DNA of 64,000 nucleotides from Neoroseomonas eburnea (lineage in GTDB: Bacteria; Pseudomonadota; Alphaproteobacteria; Acetobacterales; Acetobacteraceae). Numbering within the stretch: the stretch's first letter is position 1; each line of letters starts with the position of its first letter. The position numbers were made by a program, and so were the translations under genes. This document shows, piece after piece, positions 1 through 8,426 of the stretch. The notes under the pieces were generated by a model, which was given only the letters and a program-made list of their open reading frames with translations, was not told the origin of the DNA and searched no databases. The DNA lies in NCBI RefSeq assembly GCF_018129005.1, contig NZ_JAAEDL010000018.1:1-64000 (forward strand), given 5' to 3'.

Positions 1-32
1 AGAACCGGCGCGTGGAAATCGTCCTCCGCTGA
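1..32 (+). CDS. C-terminus of an OmpA-family protein (partial)
   Basis: Only the last nine codons and the TGA are in the window. They read NRRVEIVLR, identical to the end of the complete OmpA-family protein that follows at 155-1288. The cut-off gene is therefore probably a tandem paralogue with the same peptidoglycan-binding C-terminal domain. A strong hairpin terminator follows at once. Confidence 0.7.
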   Translation, partial: NRRVEIVLR

Positions 33-62
33 TCCTGCGCTTCCGCGCAAGGTCCACACGGG

Positions 63-89
63 AAGGGGCGCCGAAAGGCGCCCCTTTCT
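63..89 (+). terminator. Rho-independent terminator
   Basis: A perfect 10-bp stem (63-72 with 77-86) closes a GAAA tetraloop and runs into a short T-rich tail. It ends the upstream OmpA-family gene and separates it from the paralogue at 155. Confidence 0.8.
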
Positions 90-154
90 GCGTTGCGGTG
101 CCCTGGTCGCTCGGCCACACTCCTTTCGCCCGCATGTGATAAGCTCAGACTTCA

Positions 155-1288
155 ATGCCGCCTGCCATCCGCTGCCGTCGCCTTCCCTGCGCGATCCTCC
201 TCGCTGCCGCCCCCTTTGCCGCAGATCCGCGGCCGGCGGCCGCGCAATTCCCGGAAGGCCCCTACATCGCCGGCGGTGCCGGCGTGAACCTGGTGCCCAA
301 CACCGACCTCAACCTCGACCAGACGACCCGACTCGGACTCGGGCAGGCCGGCTATGGCGGCTCCAGCTCGGTCGGCTTCACCACCGGATTCGCCGGCGTG
401 CTGAGCCTCGGCTGGGGCTTCGGCAACGGGCTGCGCGCCGAGATCGAGGGCTCCTGGCGCAGCAACGACCTGAACAGCGCCTCCGGTCTCGCCGGCTGGG
501 CGAGTGCGGGCGAGCCCGGCGGCCGCCAGGAAAGCTGGGGCGTCATGGGCAACCTGCTGCTCGACCTCGGCGTGATCGGCCCGGTCGTGCCCTATGTCGG
601 CCTCGGCGCCGGCTACATCGTGACCGACTGGTCGGGCGTGCGGGGCATCGGGCACAACGGCACCCTGCGCATGACGGTCGACGACAGCGACGGCCGCTTC
701 GCCTACCAGGGCATCGCCGGCCTCGCCTTCCCGCTCAATTTCGCGCCGGGCCTCTCGGTCACCGCCGAGTACCGCTTCCTCGGCACGCTGCAGCCGCAAT
801 TGCGGGCACGCTTCGACAATCCGACGACTGGCGCCGCGGTCGCGACCGGAACGGTGGAACCGGACAACTTCAACCACTCGCTGATGCTCGGCCTGCGCTA
901 CTCCTTCGCGCGGCCGTCCGTCGCCCCCGCGCCGGCGCCGGCCGCCGCTCCACAGGCGCAGCGGACCTTCCTCGTCTTCTTCGACTGGAACCGCGCCGAT
1001 CTTACCGACCGCGCGCGCCAGATCATCGGCGAGGCGGTGCAGCACGCCCGCACGCAGCGCAGCACGCGGATCGAGGTCGCCGGGCATGCCGACCGCTCCG
1101 GCACCGTGCAGTACAACCAGGCGCTGTCGCGCCGCCGGGCGGAAACCGTCGCGGCCGAACTCGTCCGCCAGGGCGTGGCGCGGGAGGAGATCTTCGTCAC
1201 CGCGCTCGGCGAGACGCAGCCGCTGGTCCCCACAGCCGACGGGGCCCGCGAACCGCAGAACCGCCGCGTCGAGATCGTGCTGCGCTGA
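155..1288 (+). CDS. OmpA-family outer membrane beta-barrel protein
   Basis: This 377-aa protein is an outer membrane porin-like barrel with a periplasmic OmpA domain. Residues 1-30 are a signal peptide ending AAA before QFPEG. Residues about 31-250 have alternating, glycine- and aromatic-rich strands typical of an eight-stranded barrel. A Pro/Ala linker (about 252-268) leads to an OmpA/MotB-type domain from about residue 270 with AGHADRSG and the NQALSRRRAE helix, which in this family binds peptidoglycan. The upstream gene has the same last nine residues, so this is a tandem pair. The ribosome-binding site is weak and the start rests on the signal peptide. Confidence 0.85.
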   Translation: MPPAIRCRRLPCAILLAAAPFAADPRPAAAQFPEGPYIAGGAGVNLVPNTDLNLDQTTRLGLGQAGYGGSSSVGFTTGFAGVLSLGWGFGNGLRAEIEGSWRSNDLNSASGLAGWASAGEPGGRQESWGVMGNLLLDLGVIGPVVPYVGLGAGYIVTDWSGVRGIGHNGTLRMTVDDSDGRFAYQGIAGLAFPLNFAPGLSVTAEYRFLGTLQPQLRARFDNPTTGAAVATGTVEPDNFNHSLMLGLRYSFARPSVAPAPAPAAAPQAQRTFLVFFDWNRADLTDRARQIIGEAVQHARTQRSTRIEVAGHADRSGTVQYNQALSRRRAETVAAELVRQGVAREEIFVTALGETQPLVPTADGAREPQNRRVEIVLR

Positions 1289-1560
1289 AGGCCGGCACCG
1301 CCCCGCAACGCGCCGGACCGGAGCATTCCGCATCCGCGCCGGCTCACGGGGCGACCGCTCCGGTCGGCGGGTCCTGACGGGCAGCCTGGCGCGATCCGCC
1401 CTCTCTGCCGGGAAGGCAGGCGATCGCCGCGCAGACCCGGCGCCTCGCCGCCGGATCTCCGCCGGGCGGTGCCGCTGCCGATCCGACCCGGAGGCGAGGC
1501 TCGCGACCGGCAGCCGGGCGCGTCATGCCCTCACCCGATACCAAGCGCGGCTGTTCGCGA
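1289..1560. other. Gap with no supported gene
   Basis: This is very GC-rich sequence downstream of the OmpA gene. Open frames exist on both strands, but none has a convincing start, ribosome-binding site or recognisable protein. It leads into repeats A1 and D1. Confidence 0.4.
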
Positions 1561-1693
1561 CCGCCGGGATCCGGCTTTTCCGCCCTCGGACGCCGGGCGC
1601 AAACCTTCGGCTTGCCTGGCTTCGCCGGACTGCCGGCGGGCCGCATTCCGGATCCCCGGTCGCGGCCTCGGCACGGGTCAGGAACTCATGCCG
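1561..1693 (+). repeat. Dispersed repeat family A, copy 1
   Basis: The segment contains CCCTCGGACGCCGGGCGC, an AAACC...GGTTT-like arm, the GCTTCGCCGGACTGCCGGCG block and a GCGGCCTCGGCAC end. The same order of blocks is found at 8092-8235, 8249-8396, 17947-18205 (reverse) and 38499-38955 (reverse). Every copy is intergenic. Confidence 0.75.
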
Positions 1694-1814
1694 CTGGCAG
1701 GAGGTGACCGGGCATGGCGCAGGGCGTGCCACACGCAGGACAGGCGCGAAGACCGCATCGCGAAGGCGACGCTCTCCCGCGAAGGCCACGCTCTCCTACG
1801 AATGCTCTCCCGCA

Positions 1815-1870
1815 CAGCCCAGCCCTTCGGCTGGCCCGGGCTCGGAGTCCTGGCCTCGCGGTCGGCCGCC
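1815..1870 (-). repeat. Dispersed repeat family D, copy 1
   Basis: Read on the minus strand this matches 25704-25762 and 30521-30576: a GGCGGCCG start, a GCGAGGCCAGG-like middle, and a GGGCCAGCCGAAGGGCTGG hairpin at the end. It lies just beyond the stop of the lipoprotein gene at 1936, and the other copies also sit at gene 3-prime ends. Confidence 0.6.
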
Positions 1871-1935
1871 CCGCCGGCCCCGCGCAACGCACGGCCGAGC
1901 CTCGCCCACGAGGCAGCCGGCAAGGCTCGCCGGTA

Positions 1936-2568
1936 TCAGTAGCCCGCGCCGAGCCCGTCGGTGATCGCGCCGGGCGCGCCGGCCTGCCACCAGTTCCCCG
2001 CCCCGGCCCAGCCGCGGTCGAGATCGAGCCGCCGCACCTCCCGCGCCAGCGCCGCCATGGCCTGCTCCGCGGCCGGCAGCGGGCCGAGATCGCCGAGACG
2101 ATCAAGCGTCGGCGCCCCTCCGGGCTCGAAGATCGGCGCCGCGAGCGCCGCCTCCGCCCCCGCACGGTCCCCCGCCCGCAGGCGCGCCGCCGTGGCGGAG
2201 AGCGCCCGTACGACATCCGCCCCCGCCGCGCTCCGCGCCGCCCCGAGCGCGGCACGGTTCTCGTCCCGCGCCGTGCGCATCGCGAAACCGATGGAGGGCG
2301 ACAGCGAGGGCCAGGCGCGGCCGTTGGTGACCTCCATCTCCAGCGCCTCGAGCCGCGCGAGGGCGAGCGCGGCCTCGGCCGGGTGGCCGGCCAGCGCCGC
2401 ACCCTCTCGGGCGAAGGCAGCCGCCGTCGCCTGCACCGCCGCGCGCAGCGGTGCACCGGCCTGCGGCGCGCCGGCGAGCACCGCGGGCGGCGGCGCGGCC
2501 GGCGTGCGCAGTTCCTCGCAGGCGGCGGCAAGCAGGGGCGTGAGGAGAAGCAAGCGACGAGATGTCAT
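1936..2568 (-). CDS. Putative lipoprotein, third of three tandem paralogues
   Basis: This is a 210-aa predicted lipoprotein of unknown function. The N-terminus MTSRRLLLLTPLLAAAC is a short lipoprotein signal with the lipid-bearing Cys at 17. The body is Ala-rich and helical. A GHPAEAALALARLEALEMEV stretch aligns with GNPVEAAQAISEAEHLAVEL of the upstream gene and with GQPAEAARVIGQAEFLAVEL of the first paralogue, so the three share ancestry, this one being the most diverged. Its ATG overlaps the previous stop (ATGA, 2565-2568), which indicates translational coupling in the panE operon. Confidence 0.7.
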   Translation of the reverse strand: MTSRRLLLLTPLLAAACEELRTPAAPPPAVLAGAPQAGAPLRAAVQATAAAFAREGAALAGHPAEAALALARLEALEMEVTNGRAWPSLSPSIGFAMRTARDENRAALGAARSAAGADVVRALSATAARLRAGDRAGAEAALAAPIFEPGGAPTLDRLGDLGPLPAAEQAMAALAREVRRLDLDRGWAGAGNWWQAGAPGAITDGLGAGY

Positions 2569-3155
2569 AGCCAAGGCCGATTCCTCGAATCCTGCCTCTG
2601 GATACGCCACATCTCCTGCATTGCCATCTGCGAGGCCCAGGCGGTCCTCGGTAGAGGCGGCAGTTCCGCCAGCCGTTGCAGGCTGGCCGCCCCGCCCGGC
2701 GCGACGACCGGCGGCCGCAAGGCGGCCGCGGCGCCCGGCGGGTTCTGCGCGGCGAGGGCGAGGCGCACCGCCGTCATGGCATCGATCACCGCCTGCGGTG
2801 CCGCCTCCGGGGCGATGCCCAGCGCGCCGCGCCATTCCTCCCGCGCCTGGGCGAAGGCCATCGGCACCAGCGGCGACATCTCGACCCAGCGTGGCCCGTA
2901 GCGCAGCTCGACGGCGAGATGCTCGGCCTCCGAGATCGCCTGCGCCGCCTCGACCGGATTGCCGCGCAGCGAGGCCGGCTGCGGGAACACGTAGGACGCG
3001 TGGATGATCGCCTGCCGCGTCGGGTCGGCGAAGCCGAGCGTCGGGTCCACCGGCAGCCGCGTCACCGGCGGCTGCGGCAGCCCCGTGCATCCCGCGGCCA
3101 GGCCGCATAGCGCCAGCGACACCGCCCGCCGACCGAAGCCCGAAGAGTTCACCAT
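2565..3155 (-). CDS. Putative lipoprotein, second of three tandem paralogues
   Basis: This 196-aa predicted lipoprotein has signal MVNSSGFGRRAVSLALCGLA followed by AGC, which gives an LAAGC lipobox. It shares with its upstream neighbour the blocks GFADPxRQAII, EREEWRG-like (AREEWRGALGIAPEA), PPQAVIDA-like (APQAVIDAM) and a C-terminal LQRLAELPPLP. A good Shine-Dalgarno (GGGAGGAA) precedes the ATG. Function is unknown. The common blocks suggest a periplasm-facing helical domain anchored to a membrane. Confidence 0.75.
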   Translation of the reverse strand: MVNSSGFGRRAVSLALCGLAAGCTGLPQPPVTRLPVDPTLGFADPTRQAIIHASYVFPQPASLRGNPVEAAQAISEAEHLAVELRYGPRWVEMSPLVPMAFAQAREEWRGALGIAPEAAPQAVIDAMTAVRLALAAQNPPGAAAALRPPVVAPGGAASLQRLAELPPLPRTAWASQMAMQEMWRIQRQDSRNRPWL

Positions 3156-3208
3156 GGCCGGTTCCTCCCGGCCCGCATCTGGCCCTTCCGCGAGGATGCC
3201 GCAACGCC

Positions 3209-3778
3209 TCACGGCTCGACGTCGATCTGCACCGACTCGCGCCACATCTCGGACTCGGCGTCCGACGCCGCGCGCGCGGCGAGCGGCAGCGGCGGCAGGG
3301 CGGCGAGGCGCTGAACCGCGCCCTCCCCTCCGCCGGGAACGGTCGTCGGCGACAGCGCCGCGATCGCCGCGCGCCGGTCGCCGGCGAGCAGCGCGCCACG
3401 TGTCGCGAACAGCGCGTCGATCACCGCCTGCGGCGGCGCCTCGGGCGCAATGCCGATGACCCCGCGCCATTCGCGCCGCGCCGCCGCGAATTCCTGCGCC
3501 ACGTACGGCGCGAAGCCGATCCAGCGCTGCCCGGTGGCGAGTTCCACCGCGAGGAATTCCGCCTGCCCGATCACCCTGGCGGCTTCCGCCGGCTGTCCCG
3601 CCAGGGAGGAGGGCCGGCCGAAACTGTAGGCGGTGACGATGATCGCCTGCCGCGCCGGATCGGCGAAGCCGACCGTCGCCTCCGGCGGCAGCGCGACCGG
3701 CGGCGCCACGGACCCGCCGCAGGCGGCGAGCGACAGCAAGGCCGCCATGGCCCAGCCCCGGCGCCGCGCGAAGCTCAT
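3209..3778 (-). CDS. Putative lipoprotein, first of three tandem paralogues
   Basis: This 189-aa predicted lipoprotein begins MSFARRRGWAMAALLSLAAC, with the lipobox Cys at 20. It carries GFADPARQAIIVTAYSF, FLAVELATGQRW, ARREWRGVIGIAPEAPPQAV and LQRLAALPPLP-like blocks, clearly homologous to the gene at 2565. Its ATG overlaps the panE stop (3775-3778), so panE and the three lipoproteins form one coupled operon. No known function was recognised. Confidence 0.75.
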   Translation of the reverse strand: MSFARRRGWAMAALLSLAACGGSVAPPVALPPEATVGFADPARQAIIVTAYSFGRPSSLAGQPAEAARVIGQAEFLAVELATGQRWIGFAPYVAQEFAAARREWRGVIGIAPEAPPQAVIDALFATRGALLAGDRRAAIAALSPTTVPGGGEGAVQRLAALPPLPLAARAASDAESEMWRESVQIDVEP

Positions 3779-4755
3779 GGCAGGCACCCCGCCGCCCGCG
3801 CCCGCGCGCGCACCAGCGCGAGCACGGTCCGGCAGGTCGGCGCTGCCTCCCCGACCAGCTCCGCCAGTTCCACCACGGCGCCGAGCAGCGCCTCGATCTC
3901 CATCGGCCGCCCGCGTTCGAGGTCCTGCAGCATCGAGGTCCTGTGCGCGCCGACCTCCGCCGCGCCGGCGATGCGCCTGTCCACGTCGATGGCGAAGCGC
4001 ACGCCGAGCGCCTCCGCCACGCGCTGGCCTTCCAGCATCATCGCGCGCGCCACGCCGCGCTGCCCGTCGTCGTTGACCAGCACGTCGAGCGTCGCGGTGG
4101 TCAGCGCCGAGATCGGGTTGAAGGCCATGTTGCCCCACAGCTTGACCCAGAGCTCGTCGCGGATGCGCGGCCGCACCGGCGCCTTGAAGCCGGCGGCGAT
4201 CAGCGCCTGGGAGAGCCGCTGCGCGCGCGGGCTGCGCGAGCCGTCCGGCTCGCCGAGGGAGAAGCGGTCGCCATAGCCGTGCTCGATGACACCGGGCTCG
4301 ACCACCTCCGCCGCCGGGTAGACGATGCAGCCGATCGCACGCGACGGCGGCAGCAGGCGGGAGACGATGCCGCCGGGATCGACGCTCTCGACGATGCGGC
4401 CCTCATGCGCGCCGCCGATGCCGTGGAAATACCACCAGGGCACGCCGTTGACGGCGCTGACCACCGCCGTCTCCGGCCCGAGCAGCGGCTGCATCTGCGC
4501 CGCTGCCCCGGGCAGCGAATGCGCCTTCAGCGTGACGAGGACGTAGTCCTGCGGGCCGGCTTCCCCGGCGCTGGCGACGCAGCGCGGGCGGGCGACGATC
4601 TCCCGGCCCTCGCTGACCAGGCGCAGCCCGTCCGCCTGCATGGCGGCGAGGTGGGGGCCGCGCGCGATGACGGTGACCTCGGCCTCGCCGCGAAGCGCCA
4701 GCTTCGCCGCCATGAGACCGCCTATGGCGCCGGCGCCGAAGACGCAGATCCTCAT
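3775..4755 (-). CDS. panE: Ketopantoate reductase family protein (2-dehydropantoate 2-reductase)
   Basis: This 326-aa protein is of the PanE/ApbA family, which reduces 2-dehydropantoate to pantoate with NADPH in coenzyme A synthesis. The Rossmann motif GAGAIGG is at residues 7-13. The family's LKAHSL lysine region follows, and ELWVKLWGNMAFNPISALT is the conserved C-terminal catalytic helix. Length is normal. The ATG at 4755 was chosen because the fold begins at the next residues. Linkage to lipoproteins is not a standard pantothenate context, so the substrate may be another 2-oxo acid. Confidence 0.8.
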   Translation of the reverse strand: MRICVFGAGAIGGLMAAKLALRGEAEVTVIARGPHLAAMQADGLRLVSEGREIVARPRCVASAGEAGPQDYVLVTLKAHSLPGAAAQMQPLLGPETAVVSAVNGVPWWYFHGIGGAHEGRIVESVDPGGIVSRLLPPSRAIGCIVYPAAEVVEPGVIEHGYGDRFSLGEPDGSRSPRAQRLSQALIAAGFKAPVRPRIRDELWVKLWGNMAFNPISALTTATLDVLVNDDGQRGVARAMMLEGQRVAEALGVRFAIDVDRRIAGAAEVGAHRTSMLQDLERGRPMEIEALLGAVVELAELVGEAAPTCRTVLALVRARARAAGCLP

Positions 4756-4938
4756 CTTCCGGTCATCCGCTTCACATTCCGCTTCCCGCACCGCGCGCCG
4801 CTGCGCTCCACCGGCGTCCTGATTCCGAAGTCCGGCGGACGTCGCTCCCACGCCGCTGGCCATGGCTTGCAGTGGCCTGCTCCTCCGCTTCGCTCGCTGG
4901 CGATCCGGCGAACTTCGCGGGCACGACACTCGGCATCG

Positions 4939-6450
4939 TCATGCCGTCAGCCCCAGCTTCTCGGCGAGCCCGATGCGCATCAGCTTGCCCGTCGCGCCCT
5001 TCGGGATCTCCTCCAGGAAGACCACCCTCCGCGGCACCTTGAAGTCGGCAAGGTGGCGGGCGGCGAATTCGCGCAGTTCGCGTTCGGTGCAACCCATGCC
5101 GTCGCGCAGCACCACCGCCGCGCCGACCTCCTCGCCGAGCTTGACGTGCGGGATGGCGAAGGTCAGCGCCTGCGCCACCGCCGGGTGGCCGGAGAGCACG
5201 CCGTCCACCTCCAGCGGGCTGACCTTCTCCCCACCGCGGTTGATCAGCTCCTTGAGCCGGCCGGTCAGGGTGAGGAAGCCGTCGGCGTCGAAGGCGCCCT
5301 GGTCGCCGGTGCGGAACCAGCCATTCGTGAAGGCCTTGGCGTTGGCCTCGGGGTTCGCCTCGTAGCCGGCGGTGACGTTGGGGCCGCGGATGACGACCTC
5401 GCCGATCGCGCCCGGCGGCAGCAGCGCGCCGTCCTCGTCCATGATGGCGACCTCCGGCCCCGCCGGCTGTCCGACCGAGCCCGGCTTGCGCGGCCCCGCC
5501 AGCGGGTTGGAGCACATCTGGTGGGCGGCCTCGGTCATGCCGTAGCTCTCGACCAGCGGGGCGGAGAAGACCTCCTCCAGTTGCCGCATCACCGGCCCGG
5601 GCAGGGACGCCGAGGATGACCGCAGGAAGCGCAGCCGCGCGCGCCGGATGATGTCGGCATTGCGCTCGGCGCGGGCGAGGATCGCCTGGTGCATGGTCGG
5701 CACCGCCGTCACCCAGGATGGCCGTTCCTCGTCCAGCCAGCGGAAGAAGCGCAGCGCGTCGAATCCCGGCGTGCAGACCACCGCCCCGCCCGCGCCCACC
5801 GAGGCCAGCACCGCGGCCATCAGCCCGTGGATGTGGAACAGCGGCATGATGTTGAGGCAGGCATCGTCCGGCCCGAGTTCCAGCGTGCGCGCGATGTTGC
5901 GCGCCGAGGCGCAGATGTTCGCCTGGGTCAGCGGCACGATCTTGGGCCGTGCCGTGGTGCCGGAGGTGTGCAGCACCAGCGCAGCGTCCTCGGGCCAGGC
6001 CAGGCCGGGCTTCGCCGCATTGCCGGGGGCCCCACCTTCCAGCGTGAAGTCGCCGGCCGCCACGCCCGGCACCAGGTCGAGCACCGGGATGGAGAGCCGC
6101 GCCGCCACCTCCCGCGCATCGCTCGCCATGCCGTGCAGGATGACCAGCGCCCGGGCCTCGAGGTCGGTCAGGTAGAAGGTGAATTCCTCCGCGCGGTAGG
6201 CCGGGTTGAGCGGCGCGGTGGTGGCCCCCGCGCCGACCGCCAGGAAGGCGGCGGCCATCTCCGGGCCGTTGGGCAGCACGATCGCCACACGGTCCCCGCG
6301 CCCGATGCCGAGCCGGTTGAGCGTGGCGACCGTCCGCCCGCACAACTCGCGCAAGGCGCCGAAGCTCATCGCCGGCCGGTCGTTGGTGCCGCGGATCGCG
6401 GCGGCGCCGGCGGCACCACCCGCCAACAGGCGGGATATCGTCTCGGTCAT
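4939..6450 (-). CDS. Acyl-CoA synthetase, oxalate-CoA ligase (AAE3/PCS60)-like
   Basis: This is a 503-aa AMP-forming acid-CoA ligase. The P-loop HTSGTTARPKIVPLTQ, the PLFHIHGLMA block, ESYGMTEAAHQMCSNPL, the GWFRTGDQG hinge and the final PKGATGKLMR lysine are all present. The wording of these motifs is closest to the plant/yeast oxalyl-CoA synthetases AAE3/PCS60 rather than to acetate or long-chain ligases. It would activate a small carboxylate to its CoA thioester in the cytosol. GGAGAGG lies before the ATG. Specificity is inferred from motif resemblance alone. Confidence 0.75.
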   Translation of the reverse strand: MTETISRLLAGGAAGAAAIRGTNDRPAMSFGALRELCGRTVATLNRLGIGRGDRVAIVLPNGPEMAAAFLAVGAGATTAPLNPAYRAEEFTFYLTDLEARALVILHGMASDAREVAARLSIPVLDLVPGVAAGDFTLEGGAPGNAAKPGLAWPEDAALVLHTSGTTARPKIVPLTQANICASARNIARTLELGPDDACLNIMPLFHIHGLMAAVLASVGAGGAVVCTPGFDALRFFRWLDEERPSWVTAVPTMHQAILARAERNADIIRRARLRFLRSSSASLPGPVMRQLEEVFSAPLVESYGMTEAAHQMCSNPLAGPRKPGSVGQPAGPEVAIMDEDGALLPPGAIGEVVIRGPNVTAGYEANPEANAKAFTNGWFRTGDQGAFDADGFLTLTGRLKELINRGGEKVSPLEVDGVLSGHPAVAQALTFAIPHVKLGEEVGAAVVLRDGMGCTERELREFAARHLADFKVPRRVVFLEEIPKGATGKLMRIGLAEKLGLTA

Positions 6451-6590
6451 GGGCGTTCCTCTCCCGGAGACGGGCGCGACTATGGGATCGGCGCGAGGCC
6501 GCGTCAGCCCCCCGCGTGCGCGACCGCGCTTCCCCGGGGCGGCCCGCCCATGGCAGGCTGCCACGGCCTTCAGGATCCGGACACGCACCG

Positions 6591-8087
6591 ATGCGACGCC
6601 TGGTCCTCCTGCTCGTTGCCGCCATGCTGTCCGCCACCGCGCCCGCGGCGGCGGAGCGCGTGGCACTCGTCATCGGCGTCGGCGGCTACCGGCATGTCCC
6701 GCCCCTCGCCAACCCGCCCAACGATGCGGAGGACGTGGCGGCGGCGCTCACGCGGCTCGGCTTCCGCACGGATCTCGTGACCGACCCCGACCGTGCGCAA
6801 TTGGAACAGGCGGTGCGACGGCTCGGCCAGGCGGCGCGCGGGGCGGAGGCGGCCATCTTCTTCTACGCCGGCCATGCGCTGGAAGCCGGCGGGCGCAACT
6901 GGCTGCTGCCGGTCGGCGCGAATATCGGCAGCGAGCGCGACCTGCGCTTCGAGGCGCTCGACATGGACATCGTCACCGAGCAGCTCGACGGCATCGCGCG
7001 GCTGTCGATCGTGCTGCTCGATGCCTGCCGGGACAATCCCTTCCGCCTGCGGCTCGCGGCCGGGACGCGCAGCGGCGCGACGGGGATGGGCCTCGGCCGG
7101 GTGCATGCGGCGGTGGGCACGCTGGTCGCCTTCTCCACCGCGCCCGGCACCGTCGCCGCCGACGGCAGCGGGCGCAACAGTCCCTTCACCGCCGCCCTGC
7201 TCCGCCGCATCGGCACGCCGGGGCTCGAGTTGCGGCAGATGCTCGCCGAGGTGCGCCGCGACGTGCGGGAGGCGACCGGCGGCCAGCAGGTGCCCTGGGA
7301 GCATTCGGCACTGGAGGGCAGCTTCTATTTCTCGGGCGGCCCGCCGGCCATCGGCGTGGAGCAGGTCTTCTGGGAGAGCGTGCGCGGCAGCGCCGACCGG
7401 CGCGACCTCGAAGCCTACCTCGCCCGCTATCCGCAGGGCGCCTTCGTCGACCTGGCGCGCAACCGGCTGCGCGCCATGGCCGCGCCGACCTCCCCGCAGG
7501 GCATCGTGCTGACGGAGGACACGCTCGCCGCCGCGCTCGCGACGCAACTGCCGCTGGATACCGCGCGCCGGATCGCCGCCGCCTACCTCTCGGAACGCGG
7601 GCCGGCCAAGGCCATTGCCATCAATCCCGCCCGGCGCCGCAGCTTCCGCGTGACCGCCGCGGCGGAAGGCAGCGACGTGGCGGAAATGGTGCTCGAACGC
7701 TGCCAGCTCTTCTACGGTTCGCCGTGCCAACTGGTCGGCCTGGACGAGGAGCTGACGCCCGGGCGCCGGCCGGAACCCATGCCGCGCCTCGCCCATGCCG
7801 GGGCCTTCGACCCCGCGCAGGTGCCGGGCCAGCCGGCCTCGCGGCGCGGGCCGGACTCCGACCTGCTGCGCTACGCCGCGGGGCGGGAGCACAAGGCGAT
7901 GGCGATCCACGGCACCGGCCGGCTCTACTGGCGCACCGGCGCCGCCAGCGACGAGGAGGCGCAGGAGGCCGCGCTGCGCGCCTGCACCGAGGCGAACGAG
8001 CGCGCCAACCGCGAAGGCCCCTGCCTGCTCTATGCCGTCGGCGACCGTGTGGTGCTGGCCGAAAGGCGGCGCGGCATCCGCCGCTGA
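6591..8087 (+). CDS. Caspase-family (peptidase C14-like) protein, exported
   Basis: This 498-aa protein starts with a signal peptide (residues 1-21, ending PAAA-E) and a caspase-like p20 fold: RVALVIGVGGYRHVPPLANP, then YAGHAL with the catalytic His at 95 and LLDACRDNPF with the catalytic Cys at 146. Both dyad residues are intact. After about residue 245 comes a helical AYLARYPQGAFVDLARNRLR segment (SPOR/TPR-like), then a Cys-containing C-terminal part of unknown type. Such bacterial orthocaspases are usually secreted or membrane-linked; the substrate is unknown. The gene stands alone and is followed by two A repeats. Confidence 0.8.
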   Translation: MRRLVLLLVAAMLSATAPAAAERVALVIGVGGYRHVPPLANPPNDAEDVAAALTRLGFRTDLVTDPDRAQLEQAVRRLGQAARGAEAAIFFYAGHALEAGGRNWLLPVGANIGSERDLRFEALDMDIVTEQLDGIARLSIVLLDACRDNPFRLRLAAGTRSGATGMGLGRVHAAVGTLVAFSTAPGTVAADGSGRNSPFTAALLRRIGTPGLELRQMLAEVRRDVREATGGQQVPWEHSALEGSFYFSGGPPAIGVEQVFWESVRGSADRRDLEAYLARYPQGAFVDLARNRLRAMAAPTSPQGIVLTEDTLAAALATQLPLDTARRIAAAYLSERGPAKAIAINPARRRSFRVTAAAEGSDVAEMVLERCQLFYGSPCQLVGLDEELTPGRRPEPMPRLAHAGAFDPAQVPGQPASRRGPDSDLLRYAAGREHKAMAIHGTGRLYWRTGAASDEEAQEAALRACTEANERANREGPCLLYAVGDRVVLAERRRGIRR

Positions 8088-8091
8088 GGCT

Positions 8092-8235
8092 CATGCCGCC
8101 GGCCGCTATTCGCGGCCGGTGGCATGAGCTTTTCCGTGCCCTCGGACGCCGGGCGCAAACCTCCGGTTTGCTGGGCTTCGCCGGACTGCCGGCGGGCCGC
8201 ATTCGCGGCCTCGGCACGAGTCAAAGACCCGCGCC
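8092..8235 (+). repeat. Dispersed repeat family A, copy 2
   Basis: This is the best-preserved copy. It starts with a hairpin whose 15-nt arms (8092-8106 and 8112-8126, one mismatch) close a TATTC loop. It continues through the GGACGCCGGGCGCAAACC and CTTCGCCGGACTGCCGGC blocks to a GGCCTCGGCACGAGTCA end. It follows the caspase gene by 4 bp and may also serve as its terminator. Confidence 0.8.
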
Positions 8236-8248
8236 GCCCGTATCGTAC

Positions 8249-8396
8249 CGCCGGCCGCTACTCGCGGCCGGTGGCATCCGCCTTTTTCGTGCCCTCGGTC
8301 GCCGGGCGCGAACCTCCGGTTCGCCTGGCTTCGCGCGACTGCCGGCGGGCCGCTTTCGCGGCCTCGGCGTGAGTCAGGGCCTCATGCCGCGGGTCT
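8249..8396 (+). repeat. Dispersed repeat family A, copy 3
   Basis: This is a second direct copy about 155 bp after copy 2, with the same hairpin (loop TACTC) and the same block order but several substitutions. The two copies fill the gap between the caspase gene and the convergent carbonic anhydrase gene. Confidence 0.8.
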
Positions 8397-8426
8397 GATG
8401 CCCGTCAGCAGAAAGGCTGACCGGGA

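Noticed and set aside
1469-1942. Possible small genes in the 1289-1935 gap
   Set aside because: The frames overlap repeats A1 and D1, differ on both strands and have no ribosome-binding site or recognisable protein.
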